Positions 6,415 to 14,901 are shown, numbered from the stretch's first letter. The stretch: 24,734 bases of DNA from an uncultured Bacteroidales bacterium (GCA_937892025.1 CALAVA010000259.1:1-24734), one strand, 5' to 3'. A program made the numbers and translations. The notes: generated from the letters alone by a model not told the origin.

Positions 6415-8199
6415 TTATTTAACAATTTTATAATTATTATTATTAATTCTTACAACATACATACCATTCAAATAATTTGACATATCAATGTTTACAACAT
6501 TATCTGAAGTACAAATTTCATAAATTTTTTGTCCTGTTACATTGAATATACAAATATTCTTAATACCATCTTGTTCTATTGTCAAGTAATTATGTACAGG
6601 ATTAGGATAAATATTAACATTTTGATTTTCGCTAACATTTGTTACAGTAACAGTAACATAGTCATTTTCTGGGTTAAGCATATCTACAGCAGACTCAGAT
6701 TCACAATCTTCGTAAACAGCTGTTATCTTGTAGTAATAATAGCCAGTGCCAGGCTCTTCATACCATTCATATGGCTCAGGTGTTTCGTGATAAGAAACCT
6801 CATCAACAAGTTCGTATTCAACATTGTCAACTGAACGATATACATTATATTTTACCACTTCAATTGTTTGCTCCCACCAAATAACAACACGGTCAAATTC
6901 ATCATCAACCGCAATGTTCAACGGAGCACCAGGTAAACAAATTTCTTCTTCTGTTTTTTCAAGACAATTTGACCAAATAATTTCGCTTTCAAAAGGCTCT
7001 ATAAACTCTCTTTCATTATAAACGGCTGCAACGCCCCATTTATATTCACCGATAGAAGCATATGGCCAGTTTACGTCAACATATGTAGGAACATCTTCAT
7101 ATGAATCTGCAAGAAGAATTGTATTTTCCTCAGTATAAGGCCCTTCGTTTGCACAATCTGTGCGATAAATCTTATAATGATTTAAGCCTTCGCCATAACC
7201 GCACATGTCCCAATAAACTTGAACATAATTGTCATTAGTTTCCATATATTCAGCAACAACAGAACAAGGGCCATGTAACTCTTCAATAAGAATATAATTT
7301 ACATTTTCAATACTAGGATATGCTACATTAAACGGATTACCGATAATAGGCTCGTCTACTGCAATATATCCATCACAATCAGATGAACCATTATATTCTC
7401 CAACATACACTTCTCCATTGTAATAACCTGTTGAATCAGTAACAAACGTGTACTCTTGTGACTCCCCAAATTCATTTTCTCCAATCATTGTAACTGTGGC
7501 ATTGGCAATACCAGTCTCTCCGTCAGTTTCATAGACAAATCCTTCAATATTTGCAATTCCACTAACTTGAACATTTACAACATTTGAAGGGCCACTTTCG
7601 CCTTCGTCATAAATAACTGTAACATAATATTCATAAGGCTCAGAACTATACGCCAACGGGCCATCTGTATATGAACCAACATTAATGTTGTGTTGTTCTG
7701 TCTCACCAATTTTGATTCCGTTCCTATAAACGTAATATGTTCTGAATGTACGGTCAACAACAGGTGTCCATGTAAGATTAATAGTATCTCCATTAAGAAC
7801 TTGTGAATTGTCAACATTTAAATCCAAAGGAACATTTAAAGAGGTTGTAAATCCCCATACAGTACCTTCAAGTAACGTGTCATCATTTCTTTGGTCTATA
7901 CGCCAAAAATAATTTGTGTTATGGAACAATTCATAAACCATATATGAATTTGAAGGTTCATTTGACCAATCTGTAACAATTGTTTGTGGATGCGTTTGGT
8001 CAAGATAATAAGTTGTTCCAAAAACTAAACGCCACTCTGTGGTGTTTTCGTCAAGTTCCCAAGATAAAGTCAATGAATCAACACTAATATTTGTTGCCAT
8101 ATCTTCTGGGTAAACATTGGTTGCATAACCAATACCATCAGCTTTAGAAATACCAATAAAAGTAAACAAAGCAAAAACTAAAGTAATAATTTTATTCAT
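6415..8199 (-). CDS. Secreted multi-domain FN3-like protein with type IX secretion sorting domain
   Basis: 594 aa. Signal peptide MNKIITLVFALFTFIGISKADG; an FN3-like module (about 30-118, ending YFWRIDQRNDDTLLEGTVWGFTT); a second FN3 (about 125-212, YYVYRNGIKIGET); a carboxypeptidase-regulatory-like module (about 213-300, IEGFVYETDGETGIANATVTM); two more FN3-like modules (KIYRTDCANEG and KYNVYRSVDNVEYELVDE); and a C-terminal sorting domain (about 515-594: VNIYPNPVHNYLTI... IFNVTGQKIYE... NGMYVVRINN..KIVK). This tail is the type A signal recognised by the type IX secretion system of Bacteroidota, so the product should be exported by the host machinery and attached to or released from the cell surface. 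It lies between an AAA+ ATPase gene and an OmpA-like gene. Substrate binding is unknown; FN3 arrays usually bind glycans or proteins. Confidence 0.9.
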   Translation of the reverse strand: MNKIITLVFALFTFIGISKADGIGYATNVYPEDMATNISVDSLTLSWELDENTTEWRLVFGTTYYLDQTHPQTIVTDWSNEPSNSYMVYELFHNTNYFWRIDQRNDDTLLEGTVWGFTTSLNVPLDLNVDNSQVLNGDTINLTWTPVVDRTFRTYYVYRNGIKIGETEQHNINVGSYTDGPLAYSSEPYEYYVTVIYDEGESGPSNVVNVQVSGIANIEGFVYETDGETGIANATVTMIGENEFGESQEYTFVTDSTGYYNGEVYVGEYNGSSDCDGYIAVDEPIIGNPFNVAYPSIENVNYILIEELHGPCSVVAEYMETNDNYVQVYWDMCGYGEGLNHYKIYRTDCANEGPYTEENTILLADSYEDVPTYVDVNWPYASIGEYKWGVAAVYNEREFIEPFESEIIWSNCLEKTEEEICLPGAPLNIAVDDEFDRVVIWWEQTIEVVKYNVYRSVDNVEYELVDEVSYHETPEPYEWYEEPGTGYYYYKITAVYEDCESESAVDMLNPENDYVTVTVTNVSENQNVNIYPNPVHNYLTIEQDGIKNICIFNVTGQKIYEICTSDNVVNIDMSNYLNGMYVVRINNNNYKIVK

Positions 8200-8242
8200 A
8201 CTTTTTTAATTTTTAAGTTTTTTAAATTTTTATTAGTTATTA

Positions 8243-9391
8243 TTAATTATAATCATAGTATCCATCATATACGTTGGTGTATCTATAACTTGTGTCATAG
8301 ATGCTTGGCTTTTCGTCAACATTATCGAAATAATAAAATTGCCTATTGGCTTTATATCTCGTGTCAGCAAGAACAATTACGCTCTTATCAAGATGCATTT
8401 CCTCAATCTTATAGCGTTCATTAATAAATTCGCCAACCTTATATTTCTTAATACTCTTTTTAAGTTTAAGAGTTGTCCAATCGGGCCTCCAATCAAGTTC
8501 CTTATTATAAGGGGCCTTAGCGTGTTTAATGAACTCTTCAAGCGTTGGATTGTCCTTTTCGGTCAATTCAATGGTCCAATACTTGCAAGAGTAACTATAA
8601 TGAGCTTCTTTAACGTTAAAGAAATCCTTGAATTCAGAAACTCCACAATTATGAAGATTAACTTCATCAACAATGCTTTGCAAAATGTCAATGGTTCCAA
8701 TTGTCAATGTGTCAAAGAAATCCATAATCTCATTCCTGTATTGTGGATATTTAAGATTGTCATCAACGTACTCTTCAAGAATCTTCCTATCAATGACATC
8801 GCCAAATGACTTCAAATATCTAATACGTGAAGGTCTACTAAGCAAATTATCATTAACCCTAAGTTCATTTGTTGTCATAATGAAAATATGGCAATTTTCA
8901 CCATTATACACACCGTCCATAATTGAAAGTAAAGATTCGCCAGCCATACTTTCTCCATTGTCATCGTTCAATCTAAAGTTCTTTTCAAACTCGTCAAACA
9001 AAAACACACAATCATGATTAATTCCTGCTAAAAAGTTTGAAAGTCCTTGAAACGGATGGTCAACGATAAGTACCGGCAAGCCAAGTTTGTTACAAAGCAT
9101 TTTTGCCATAACAGTTTTTCCTGTTCCCTTTGCCCCATTCAAAAGAATACCCAAATTATGCTTTGATGTTTGTTTGCTATATGTATCCAATACATGAGTA
9201 ACAAATGTTTCATCAATGCCGTAAAGTTTAAAACCAAAATAAAACTTATCGGCAATTCTCTCAAGGAAAATTTCGCCTGTCATTGGGTTTTGGTGTATTT
9301 GGTAAATACCATCATCAAGAGTTGGCATTACCTCAAAATTACCTTCTGTTTGTGAATAAAAATCACCTCTTCTTAAAAACACTTGTGACAT
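8243..9391 (-). CDS. AAA+ ATPase
   Basis: 382 aa. Walker A GAKGTGKT at residues 86-93, Walker B VFLFDEFE with D133/E134, a sensor-1-like IMTTNEL and an SRPSRIRY stretch that may carry the arginine finger. The 80-residue N-terminal part and the C-terminal third (KVGEFINERYKIEEMHLDKSVIVLADTRY...) match no family I recognise. It probably hydrolyses ATP as a ring to remodel a protein or nucleic acid; the target is unknown. A promoter TTTG-N19-TATATTAA lies 38-68 nt above ATG 9391. The next two genes encode envelope proteins, suggesting they share a transcript. I cannot assign it to replication, DNA packaging or chaperone work from the sequence. Confidence 0.9.
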   Translation of the reverse strand: MSQVFLRRGDFYSQTEGNFEVMPTLDDGIYQIHQNPMTGEIFLERIADKFYFGFKLYGIDETFVTHVLDTYSKQTSKHNLGILLNGAKGTGKTVMAKMLCNKLGLPVLIVDHPFQGLSNFLAGINHDCVFLFDEFEKNFRLNDDNGESMAGESLLSIMDGVYNGENCHIFIMTTNELRVNDNLLSRPSRIRYLKSFGDVIDRKILEEYVDDNLKYPQYRNEIMDFFDTLTIGTIDILQSIVDEVNLHNCGVSEFKDFFNVKEAHYSYSCKYWTIELTEKDNPTLEEFIKHAKAPYNKELDWRPDWTTLKLKKSIKKYKVGEFINERYKIEEMHLDKSVIVLADTRYKANRQFYYFDNVDEKPSIYDTSYRYTNVYDGYYDYN

Positions 9392-9428
9392 AAAATTATT
9401 ATTTAAGCGTAAATTTATAAGTTTTCAA

Positions 9429-9459
9429 TTAATATACAAATTATTTTTCAATTTCCAAA
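9429..9459 (-). promoter_or_regulatory. Bacteroidota-type promoter for the AAA+ operon
   Basis: Minus strand TTTG (9459-9456), 19-nt spacer, TATATTAA (9436-9429), 38 nt above ATG 9391. Confidence 0.65.
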
Positions 9460-9463
9460 AAAG

Positions 9464-9664
9464 TTAATCAATAACGGTTACCAAACACCCGTAAGAATAC
9501 CATAATGTGTCATTTAAATCTTCTTCGTTTTTGCAAGCATATTGTTCTAAATACTTGTTAATATTACATCTATGGATTGTCATTCTGCCGTGTTCCATAT
9601 CAATGCTATCCAATTTAAAAGGATTCTCTTTTTTTACAAAGTTTTTAAATTCTTCGATATTCAT
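9464..9664 (-). CDS. Hypothetical 66-aa protein
   Basis: A complete small ORF following the Nudix gene with one nucleotide between stop and ATG, so almost certainly translated from the same mRNA. The protein (MNIEEFKNFVKKENPFKL... NDTLWYSYGCLVTVID) is soluble-looking with no recognised motif. Its stop lies just above the AAA+ promoter. Confidence 0.7.
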   Translation of the reverse strand: MNIEEFKNFVKKENPFKLDSIDMEHGRMTIHRCNINKYLEQYACKNEEDLNDTLWYSYGCLVTVID

Positions 9665-9665
9665 A

Positions 9666-10178
9666 TTAATATAGTTTTACTTTTCCTTCGGATAATTCAC
9701 CTGATTCAACTTCTTCAATGAAGTTCATAATAACAAACAAATGGTTAAAAGCCCATTCATAGTTCTGTACTTCGCTAAATGGAATCCACTTTATTTCATC
9801 AACCTCATTAGGCTCTGAATTTACTGAAGTGAGATTTCCATACAAATTCCAATAAATTGTATAGAATCTAAACGATATTGTCTGCTTTTCATCAGATGGG
9901 TCGCTATTAACAGCCCATAGGCTCCAATCTTTTTCAGGAACATTAAGGCCAGCTTCTTCAAAGATTTCACGTGACACGGCATGTAGAATATTTTCGTCAT
10001 AGTCAACATATCCACAAGGAATGTTCCATTTACCAACGTAATCAGGGCATCCTTTTCCTCTTTTGTTTGCCAAGATATGGACTTCGCCGTTTTCGTATTT
10101 ATAGATAATTCCTACAACAGCATTGGACCGGCTAATCCAATACTCTTTACCATCTACATTTACAGGGAAATTTTTCAT
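9666..10178 (-). CDS. Nudix hydrolase
   Basis: 170 aa with a complete Nudix box at about residues 56-78 (GYVDYDENILHAVSREIFEEAGL; pattern Gx5Ex7REUxEExGU intact). Nudix enzymes cleave nucleoside diphosphates linked to another moiety, using Mg2+ bound by the box glutamates. The substrate (oxidised dNTP, NAD, ADP-ribose, RNA cap) cannot be told from sequence. NIPCGYVDYDE resembles ADP-ribose and NAD-type members, but weakly. It is first gene of a two-gene unit, with a promoter about 55-85 nt above the start. Phages use such enzymes to clean the nucleotide pool or reprogram NAD/RNA metabolism. Confidence 0.93.
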   Translation of the reverse strand: MKNFPVNVDGKEYWISRSNAVVGIIYKYENGEVHILANKRGKGCPDYVGKWNIPCGYVDYDENILHAVSREIFEEAGLNVPEKDWSLWAVNSDPSDEKQTISFRFYTIYWNLYGNLTSVNSEPNEVDEIKWIPFSEVQNYEWAFNHLFVIMNFIEEVESGELSEGKVKLY

Positions 10179-10231
10179 TTATTTTTCAATTTTAGACATA
10201 ATGGCAATATCAAATATTATGCCAAACATCG

Positions 10232-10262
10232 TGAATATACAAAAAAAATTGAAACATAACAA
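10232..10262 (-). promoter_or_regulatory. Probable promoter for the Nudix unit
   Basis: Minus strand TTG (10262-10260), about 20-nt spacer, TATATTCA (10239-10232). The -7 matches the promoter at 22984 exactly; the -33 is weaker. Confidence 0.5.
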
Positions 10263-10268
10263 CAGATT

Positions 10269-10442
10269 TCAATCTTTTTCGTGATTTACTAATGTGAATA
10301 TGCAATGTTGTGATTTTGAATAGTTTATTGCATCTTTCTGATTATCAAATTCATTTCCACAATACCATTCGCCAAGTAAACAGTCTTTAATTTCTACAAA
10401 ACTTTTTCCGTTTTTTAAAACGGTTATTCTTGCTAATTTCAT
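10269..10442 (-). CDS. Hypothetical 57-aa protein
   Basis: ATG 10442 to TGA 10269. The product begins MKLARITVLKNGKSFVEIKD and ends LVNHEKD; it is mixed charged/aromatic with three Cys and no recognised motif. It fills the gap after the SLOG-like gene (24 nt spacing), and AAAGTAGTG just above the ATG could serve as ribosome-binding site. It is likely the last gene of the 12.0-10.3 kb operon. Being short, it could be overlooked by length cut-offs. Confidence 0.6.
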   Translation of the reverse strand: MKLARITVLKNGKSFVEIKDCLLGEWYCGNEFDNQKDAINYSKSQHCIFTLVNHEKD

Positions 10443-10466
10443 AATTCACTACTTTTTTTAAAAACA

Positions 10467-11075
10467 TTAAATAGTACCAATATTTGAAATAGTTTTTAAA
10501 TAAACATCTTCTATTGCTTTTTTGCCAAATTCGTTCAATTCCCTTGTACCAACGCCAGCAAAGTTCTCAGTAAGAACTGGAACATCAGAAATTAACCACT
10601 TTCCTTCAATGTTTTTGTACCATTGTTTTCTCTCTTGGTCATAAACATAAACAGGTTTTCCATGCAATATTGCCATTGCAACGGCATATCCTGTTCCACC
10701 TTGAACACAGGCATTTACAGATACTCTCGTCTCGTTTTTCTTGTAAGATATTTTTTCACATGGCCTTACCAAATGTCCTATTGCAAATACTGCGTCAGAG
10801 TATTTAACTTGGGCCCAATTCCTTATAAGGCGATTGTCTTTCATTGTCGAATATTGGTATCCCCAATTATAGTTTGCTGCTTTAGCCGATTCATATCTAC
10901 CTTCTTCATAGTCTTCTTCTGATATTTCAAAATTACCTTCAGGTGTTTTTTCGCCATAGTAATAGTGATTTGATACAACACCATATTGTTCACCTATATG
11001 TCCCCAATATGAATCAGCACCGATAGCGCCGCCTGAATGGTTGATGAAGCCGCTTAACACTTTTTCTTTTGACAT
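10467..11075 (-). CDS. SLOG-like (LOG/DprA-type Rossmann) nucleotide-binding protein
   Basis: 202 aa. An N-terminal FINHSGGAIGADSYWGHIGEQYGV segment (GGAxGAD at 15-21) and a later CVQGGTGYAVAMAILHGKPVYVYDQ segment (Gly-rich loop followed by a beta strand) are the two signature loops of the SLOG superfamily. The end segment FAGVGTRELNEFGKKAIEDV resembles the SRxLT..G...I pattern in that group. SLOG proteins bind nucleotides or nucleotide-derived ligands; some act as enzymes, others as sensors in defence systems. The ligand here is unknown. It is co-transcribed with the HD/ExoX-like gene (5 nt gap), which fits nucleotide metabolism or signalling. The family call rests on motif reading only. Confidence 0.7.
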   Translation of the reverse strand: MSKEKVLSGFINHSGGAIGADSYWGHIGEQYGVVSNHYYYGEKTPEGNFEISEEDYEEGRYESAKAANYNWGYQYSTMKDNRLIRNWAQVKYSDAVFAIGHLVRPCEKISYKKNETRVSVNACVQGGTGYAVAMAILHGKPVYVYDQERKQWYKNIEGKWLISDVPVLTENFAGVGTRELNEFGKKAIEDVYLKTISNIGTI

Positions 11076-11080
11076 ATTAA

Positions 11081-11956
11081 TTAGAATGGTAAATAATCAT
11101 CAGCAACCGCTTTCACTTGCTCAACGATGTTTTCTTGTTCACCTGACTTTGAATTAACATAATCAGTGATTTCATTCAAATACTTTTCAGGAAGTTCACC
11201 AATTTCATAAAGGTACTTCATACCATTAAGACGTGTTTCTTGGTTGTTGAAATCATCTTGCTTCATCATCCAATGAAGATATGTATCACCTTTTTTACCT
11301 TCTTCATATATCTGTTTAATTGTTTTTCCTGTGTGTTTGCCAAATCCAACAACAAAGTCACAAGGCTTTACATCTTCTTTTATAATTTCAACTTTTTCTG
11401 TTGGCCTAAAATCAAACCCAAGCAATTCTTTTCTGCTTGCAATGTAATCAGCAGCTTGTAATGATTTTTCCAATTCTGTTTGTGGCAAAGGCAATCCTTT
11501 TTCACTGCCCCATTTACCCATATGAGAATGAACCATATTAGCAATTATCTTTTCGTCTTTTGCTGATAACAACTTTGTCCTCTTGTTTGTTTCATTTACA
11601 TATTCAGCAGCGAATTTTGGGTGGTCATCAACGGTATGACCGGTTTTTCCGTCTCCAAGTTTTTTAATATCGTGTGCAATCGCTGCAACAATTAACATGT
11701 TTGTTTCATGCTCGGTAAACATTCGTGAAGTTGCCTCACATTTTGCAAAAAAAGCAACACATCTTGTGTGCCTTACAAGTCCACCTTTACCAAGGTCAAA
11801 CTGTGGGTGGTATTTCCCGCTTGTTGAAGCAGCAACAGTGAAAAAGTATTCATCTGCATTGGAAATAAGCTCTTCAGCAAATTTCCTTAAATTTTCTTCG
11901 GTAATATCGTTAAGTTCATTAACAAACAACTTTAATCTATCTTCTTTACTAATCAT
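11081..11956 (-). CDS. HD-domain phosphohydrolase with ExoX-like C-terminal module
   Basis: 291 aa. The N-terminal two thirds contain an HD hydrolase domain: metal ligands RHTR (H63) and AHDIKK (H95-D96), followed by GHTVDDHPKFAAEYV and a later HSHMGKWG. The C-terminal part (about 200-262: KPCDFVVGFGKHTGKTIKQIYEEGKKGDTYLHWMMKQDD) matches the FGKHKGKTI...YLxWM module found at the tail of exodeoxyribonuclease X and in small stand-alone proteins. HD domains of this type hydrolyse phosphoesters in nucleotides or nucleic acids; the added module may bind a nucleic-acid end. The combination in one polypeptide is unusual to me. A promoter TTTG-N19-TATATTAA precedes it. The exact substrate is unknown. 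Confidence 0.85.
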   Translation of the reverse strand: MISKEDRLKLFVNELNDITEENLRKFAEELISNADEYFFTVAASTSGKYHPQFDLGKGGLVRHTRCVAFFAKCEATSRMFTEHETNMLIVAAIAHDIKKLGDGKTGHTVDDHPKFAAEYVNETNKRTKLLSAKDEKIIANMVHSHMGKWGSEKGLPLPQTELEKSLQAADYIASRKELLGFDFRPTEKVEIIKEDVKPCDFVVGFGKHTGKTIKQIYEEGKKGDTYLHWMMKQDDFNNQETRLNGMKYLYEIGELPEKYLNEITDYVNSKSGEQENIVEQVKAVADDYLPF

Positions 11957-11975
11957 AAAAACTAAAAATTTTTAT

Positions 11976-12006
11976 TTAATATACAAATATTTTTATTAAA
12001 AGCAAA
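11976..12006 (-). promoter_or_regulatory. Bacteroidota-type promoter for the HD gene operon
   Basis: Minus strand TTTG (12006-12003), 19-nt spacer, TATATTAA (11983-11976). The -33 element overlaps the T-run of the upstream operon's terminator. Confidence 0.6.
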
Positions 12007-12037
12007 AAAAAGTCAGCCATTTCTGACTGACTTTTTC
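12004..12037 (-). terminator. Intrinsic terminator after the 330-aa gene
   Basis: Stem AGTCAG/CTGACT (12011-12016 and 12023-12028) with A-run and T-run flanks, so it can act in both directions. It lies 18 nt after the stop at 12055. Confidence 0.8.
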
Positions 12038-12054
12038 TTTATTTATTAAAAATT

Positions 12055-13047
12055 TTACTCAGATGGCAATGTTTGTACAAAATCATCGGCTTCACCAAGT
12101 GCAATGTTTAATTTTTCCAATGCAATTTGTCTTAAACTATCAGGTTTAACAAACAGCCCTGATTTTTCTCTGACTTCAACATTAATATCACTATTAATAA
12201 AATAATAAGGAACACCTTCTATTGTTGTTACAATTGCCAATATTCTGTCCCATAAATAAGATTTTGCAACAAATGATTTTGTTAATTCAGCCTTTTCCTT
12301 TAAATAAAGTTCTTTTGCTGCATCATCAATATCTCTCATTTCAACTTCAAGATAATCTCCACCCATTTTTGATGGTGTTGGTTTTGACGTTATAGAAGCA
12401 ACAACATCCTTAGGAATACTTCCAAGTATTGAGCCATCTTCTCCAACAACATAAAATTCACTTTTTGATTTTGGATTTCCAGCAACATTAAATTGCTTTT
12501 CTAAATTACCTTTATTGTTTACGAGGAAATTACCTGTCACGTCTGTCTTATCAACAGTGTGATGTGTATCGCCTAACGTTCCGTCTCTTACAATTAAATT
12601 TGGGTTTGGGTTGTGTCTCATTCTAGCCGCGCTAAGTGCTGCTTTATATTTCCCATATGCTTTATCATAATTCGGTTTAGTGGTCCAGTGCATTACATAT
12701 CGTGTTACCATTATAACACCTGCGATTCCAGTGAATTTCTTAGAACTCTCATCATCCATAAATTGTCTAAGTTGCGGAAACCAATGCTCGTTTCCTTCAG
12801 GCCCATAATTTGATAATGCAGCATTTACCTCATCACTCCTAAAATTGTCTCTTCTCGAATATATTTTTTTACCAACTACATACATCATTGAAATGTAGCA
12901 ACCTGCGTTGTTGTCATCTTGTTTGTTTAAAAGGTCTATCATTTGTGAATTGTTAACTTCCTGCCTTTCAACTTTTTGACCCTCAAACAAATTCATTCTT
13001 GCCATTAAATTTATAGCTTCAGCTATTTGGTTTTTCTCTTTTGCCAT
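12055..13047 (-). CDS. Conserved-looking hypothetical protein, 330 aa
   Basis: 330 aa with no recognised domain. It starts MAKEKNQIAEAINLMARMNLFEG; the middle holds DGTLGDTHHTVDKTDVTGNF and VVGEDGSILGSIPKDVVASI, and the end is helical and acidic (ALGEADDFVQTLPSE). There is no signal peptide or membrane segment, so it should be cytoplasmic. It is last in an operon with a palm-like protein and a metallophosphoesterase (10 nt below the latter), followed by a terminator, which points to a nucleic-acid context. I do not recognise the family. Confidence 0.8.
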   Translation of the reverse strand: MAKEKNQIAEAINLMARMNLFEGQKVERQEVNNSQMIDLLNKQDDNNAGCYISMMYVVGKKIYSRRDNFRSDEVNAALSNYGPEGNEHWFPQLRQFMDDESSKKFTGIAGVIMVTRYVMHWTTKPNYDKAYGKYKAALSAARMRHNPNPNLIVRDGTLGDTHHTVDKTDVTGNFLVNNKGNLEKQFNVAGNPKSKSEFYVVGEDGSILGSIPKDVVASITSKPTPSKMGGDYLEVEMRDIDDAAKELYLKEKAELTKSFVAKSYLWDRILAIVTTIEGVPYYFINSDINVEVREKSGLFVKPDSLRQIALEKLNIALGEADDFVQTLPSE

Positions 13048-13057
13048 AATCTATACT

Positions 13058-13789
13058 TTAATTTATTATTTTTCGTGATTCTTCATCATAATAAATAGTT
13101 AAAACATCCCAAAAAGGCTCATAATCTTCGTTAATATATGAAACATTTGCCATATATATTCCATCAATGTTTTGCAATTGATGGTTTCCACTATGAAAAT
13201 GTCCACACACAAACAATTTAGGATGCACTCTCAATACATGGTCATAAAGAACCCTGTTTCCTGTTCCTGATTGTTTCCAATATCCTTGTGTAATATCTCC
13301 AAGCCCATAAACGTTTGGACTATCGTGACTAATTAAAATATCAGTATCATCTGGTATTTCAGTAAAAAGGTGACGAAGTGTCTCATCATCATCCATAAAT
13401 GCCCATCTTCCGAATTGTCCACAATAAGGCGTTCCGAAAATCTTCAAATAATCAATGCCATCACTAACAGGAAACTCAAATTCATATGAATTATGCCTCA
13501 ATATTCTAAGCCTGAAATTTGTTAGTCTTTCAAGTATAAACATATCTTCTTCAGAACATTTTTCACCATAAAAATCATGATTTCCCCAAGTCATAACAAC
13601 TTTGCTCCAAGGTGTCTTAAACGGCAACCCATTAATCCATTCAATAAAATCATTTTGAAGCCATTCTTCTTGGAATTTTTTTTCGTGGCATTCCACAGGA
13701 CAAATATCCCCACATATCAAAAATAAGTCAAACGGCTCTTTTACTTCTGGCATACGCCCATGAAAGTCACTACTGACCAATATTTTCAT
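13058..13789 (-). CDS. Calcineurin-like metallophosphoesterase
   Basis: 243 aa with all metal-binding motifs in order: DFHG (D8, H10), CGDICP, WGNHDFYG, ISHDSPN and CGHFHSGN. This dinuclear-metal fold hydrolyses phosphomonoesters or diesters; the closest logic is the single-domain Ser/Thr phosphatase/cyclic-nucleotide phosphodiesterase-like branch, but substrate cannot be read from sequence. The upstream 56-aa gene stops in the sequence TAATG that overlaps this ATG, so the two are translationally coupled. Phage members of this fold include nucleases of the Mre11/SbcD type and phosphatases; the short length and absence of capping domains argue against SbcD. Confidence 0.92.
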   Translation of the reverse strand: MKILVSSDFHGRMPEVKEPFDLFLICGDICPVECHEKKFQEEWLQNDFIEWINGLPFKTPWSKVVMTWGNHDFYGEKCSEEDMFILERLTNFRLRILRHNSYEFEFPVSDGIDYLKIFGTPYCGQFGRWAFMDDDETLRHLFTEIPDDTDILISHDSPNVYGLGDITQGYWKQSGTGNRVLYDHVLRVHPKLFVCGHFHSGNHQLQNIDGIYMANVSYINEDYEPFWDVLTIYYDEESRKIIN

Positions 13790-13959
13790 TAAAGTTCAGA
13801 CTTGAATGTTATTATATCACAATTCTCTTTCAAATCATCAACACGTGCCTTGTACCACGAATCCACTGTTTCGTAATAAATCGTGTTTCTCATACCTTCA
13901 TCTTGAAGATACTTTTTTAAGTTACCTAAAATTCTAATATAATTCAGTGTTTGTTCCAT
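13789..13959 (-). CDS. Hypothetical 56-aa protein
   Basis: ATG 13959 to TAA 13791-13789, with the stop overlapping the next gene's start (TAATG) and only 3 nt separating it from the gene above. The product starts MEQTLNYIRILGNLKKYLQD and is mostly helical, with no recognised motif. Coupling to both neighbours makes it a real gene with good likelihood. Being short, it could be overlooked by length cut-offs. Confidence 0.75.
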   Translation of the reverse strand: MEQTLNYIRILGNLKKYLQDEGMRNTIYYETVDSWYKARVDDLKENCDIITFKSEL

Positions 13960-13962
13960 ATT

Positions 13963-14901
13963 TTATTTATTGATTTTTAAAGGATTATTAAATCTGCATA
14001 ATTGACCCTCGAAATAGAAAACAAGGTCTCTATCTTCAATTTCAATTCCTTTCCACAATTTGTAAATCTGTGGATAAAACGTTATTGAAGCCTTTTTAAG
14101 AGTTTCCTCGTTTGTGATAAGATTCTTGCGAGCATATGCGTCAACATTACTTCCATTACAATTTACAATAGGTAATTTTGTGACTTCAATATATTCAACA
14201 CGTACTTCAATGTTGAAATTATCAAGAACAACTTTTTCAATAACAGCACAAATAATTCTTATATCTCCATAAAAACTATCTTTTGTCTGCTTGTATATAA
14301 GTTCATCACTATTTTGTGAATACAACTTAAATTCAATCGGAAGAACTTGTTCAGTAATTGACATTACCTTTTCCATAATGTATTTTTCAACAGTCCTTTG
14401 TCTATCAGGCTTCAAATTGCCTAAAATAACTTGTCTCAAATACTTACTACCTTTAATATATTCATCGCCACCATATTTTTCAATAAAATGGTCATAATCT
14501 TCATCATCAAGAACGCCAACATACTTCAAAGCTTGGAAATTTGCCTTTTTCAAATCAATTGAAACAAACCTACAGCCATCAGTTTCCTGATTATAGCAAC
14601 TATGTTCACCAATGTTAGTTGATAATTTGTATTTTGACATATCTTCATCTTTAAATGTATTGTATTCTTCAGATTCATTAACGCCATTAATTGCATTATC
14701 CCTAACCTTTGCGCAATAATCAAGCCATTTCTCAATGTTTCCGTCATACTTTTCATCAATCAATTTCTTTAGACTTTCCCACTTATCCTTGGGAAAAAAA
14801 TCATAAAGCTCCATATAATAATTGAACAATTCTGTGTCAAATACATTAATAGGAAGATTGTAGTCCTTTACAAAACGCTGTCTTAATTTGTTATTTTCCA
14901 T
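13963..14901 (-). CDS. Putative polymerase-palm-like protein, 312 aa
   Basis: 312 aa, cytoplasmic. Two acidic motifs stand out: VSIDLKKANFQALKY (D116) and QNSDELIYK (D199/E200), separated by SKYLRQVILGNLKPDRQRTVEKYIM. The order and spacing are reminiscent of motif A (DxxxxExxxL), a basic helix, and motif C (HDEL/SDE) in the palm of DNA polymerases, but similarity is limited and no complete polymerase is present. It may be a polymerase-derived or unrelated viral protein. First gene of a four-gene operon with a metallophosphoesterase; promoter TTTG-N20-TATACATT lies 29-60 nt above ATG 14901. Function unknown; the palm idea is inference. Confidence 0.7.
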   Translation of the reverse strand: MENNKLRQRFVKDYNLPINVFDTELFNYYMELYDFFPKDKWESLKKLIDEKYDGNIEKWLDYCAKVRDNAINGVNESEEYNTFKDEDMSKYKLSTNIGEHSCYNQETDGCRFVSIDLKKANFQALKYVGVLDDEDYDHFIEKYGGDEYIKGSKYLRQVILGNLKPDRQRTVEKYIMEKVMSITEQVLPIEFKLYSQNSDELIYKQTKDSFYGDIRIICAVIEKVVLDNFNIEVRVEYIEVTKLPIVNCNGSNVDAYARKNLITNEETLKKASITFYPQIYKLWKGIEIEDRDLVFYFEGQLCRFNNPLKINK

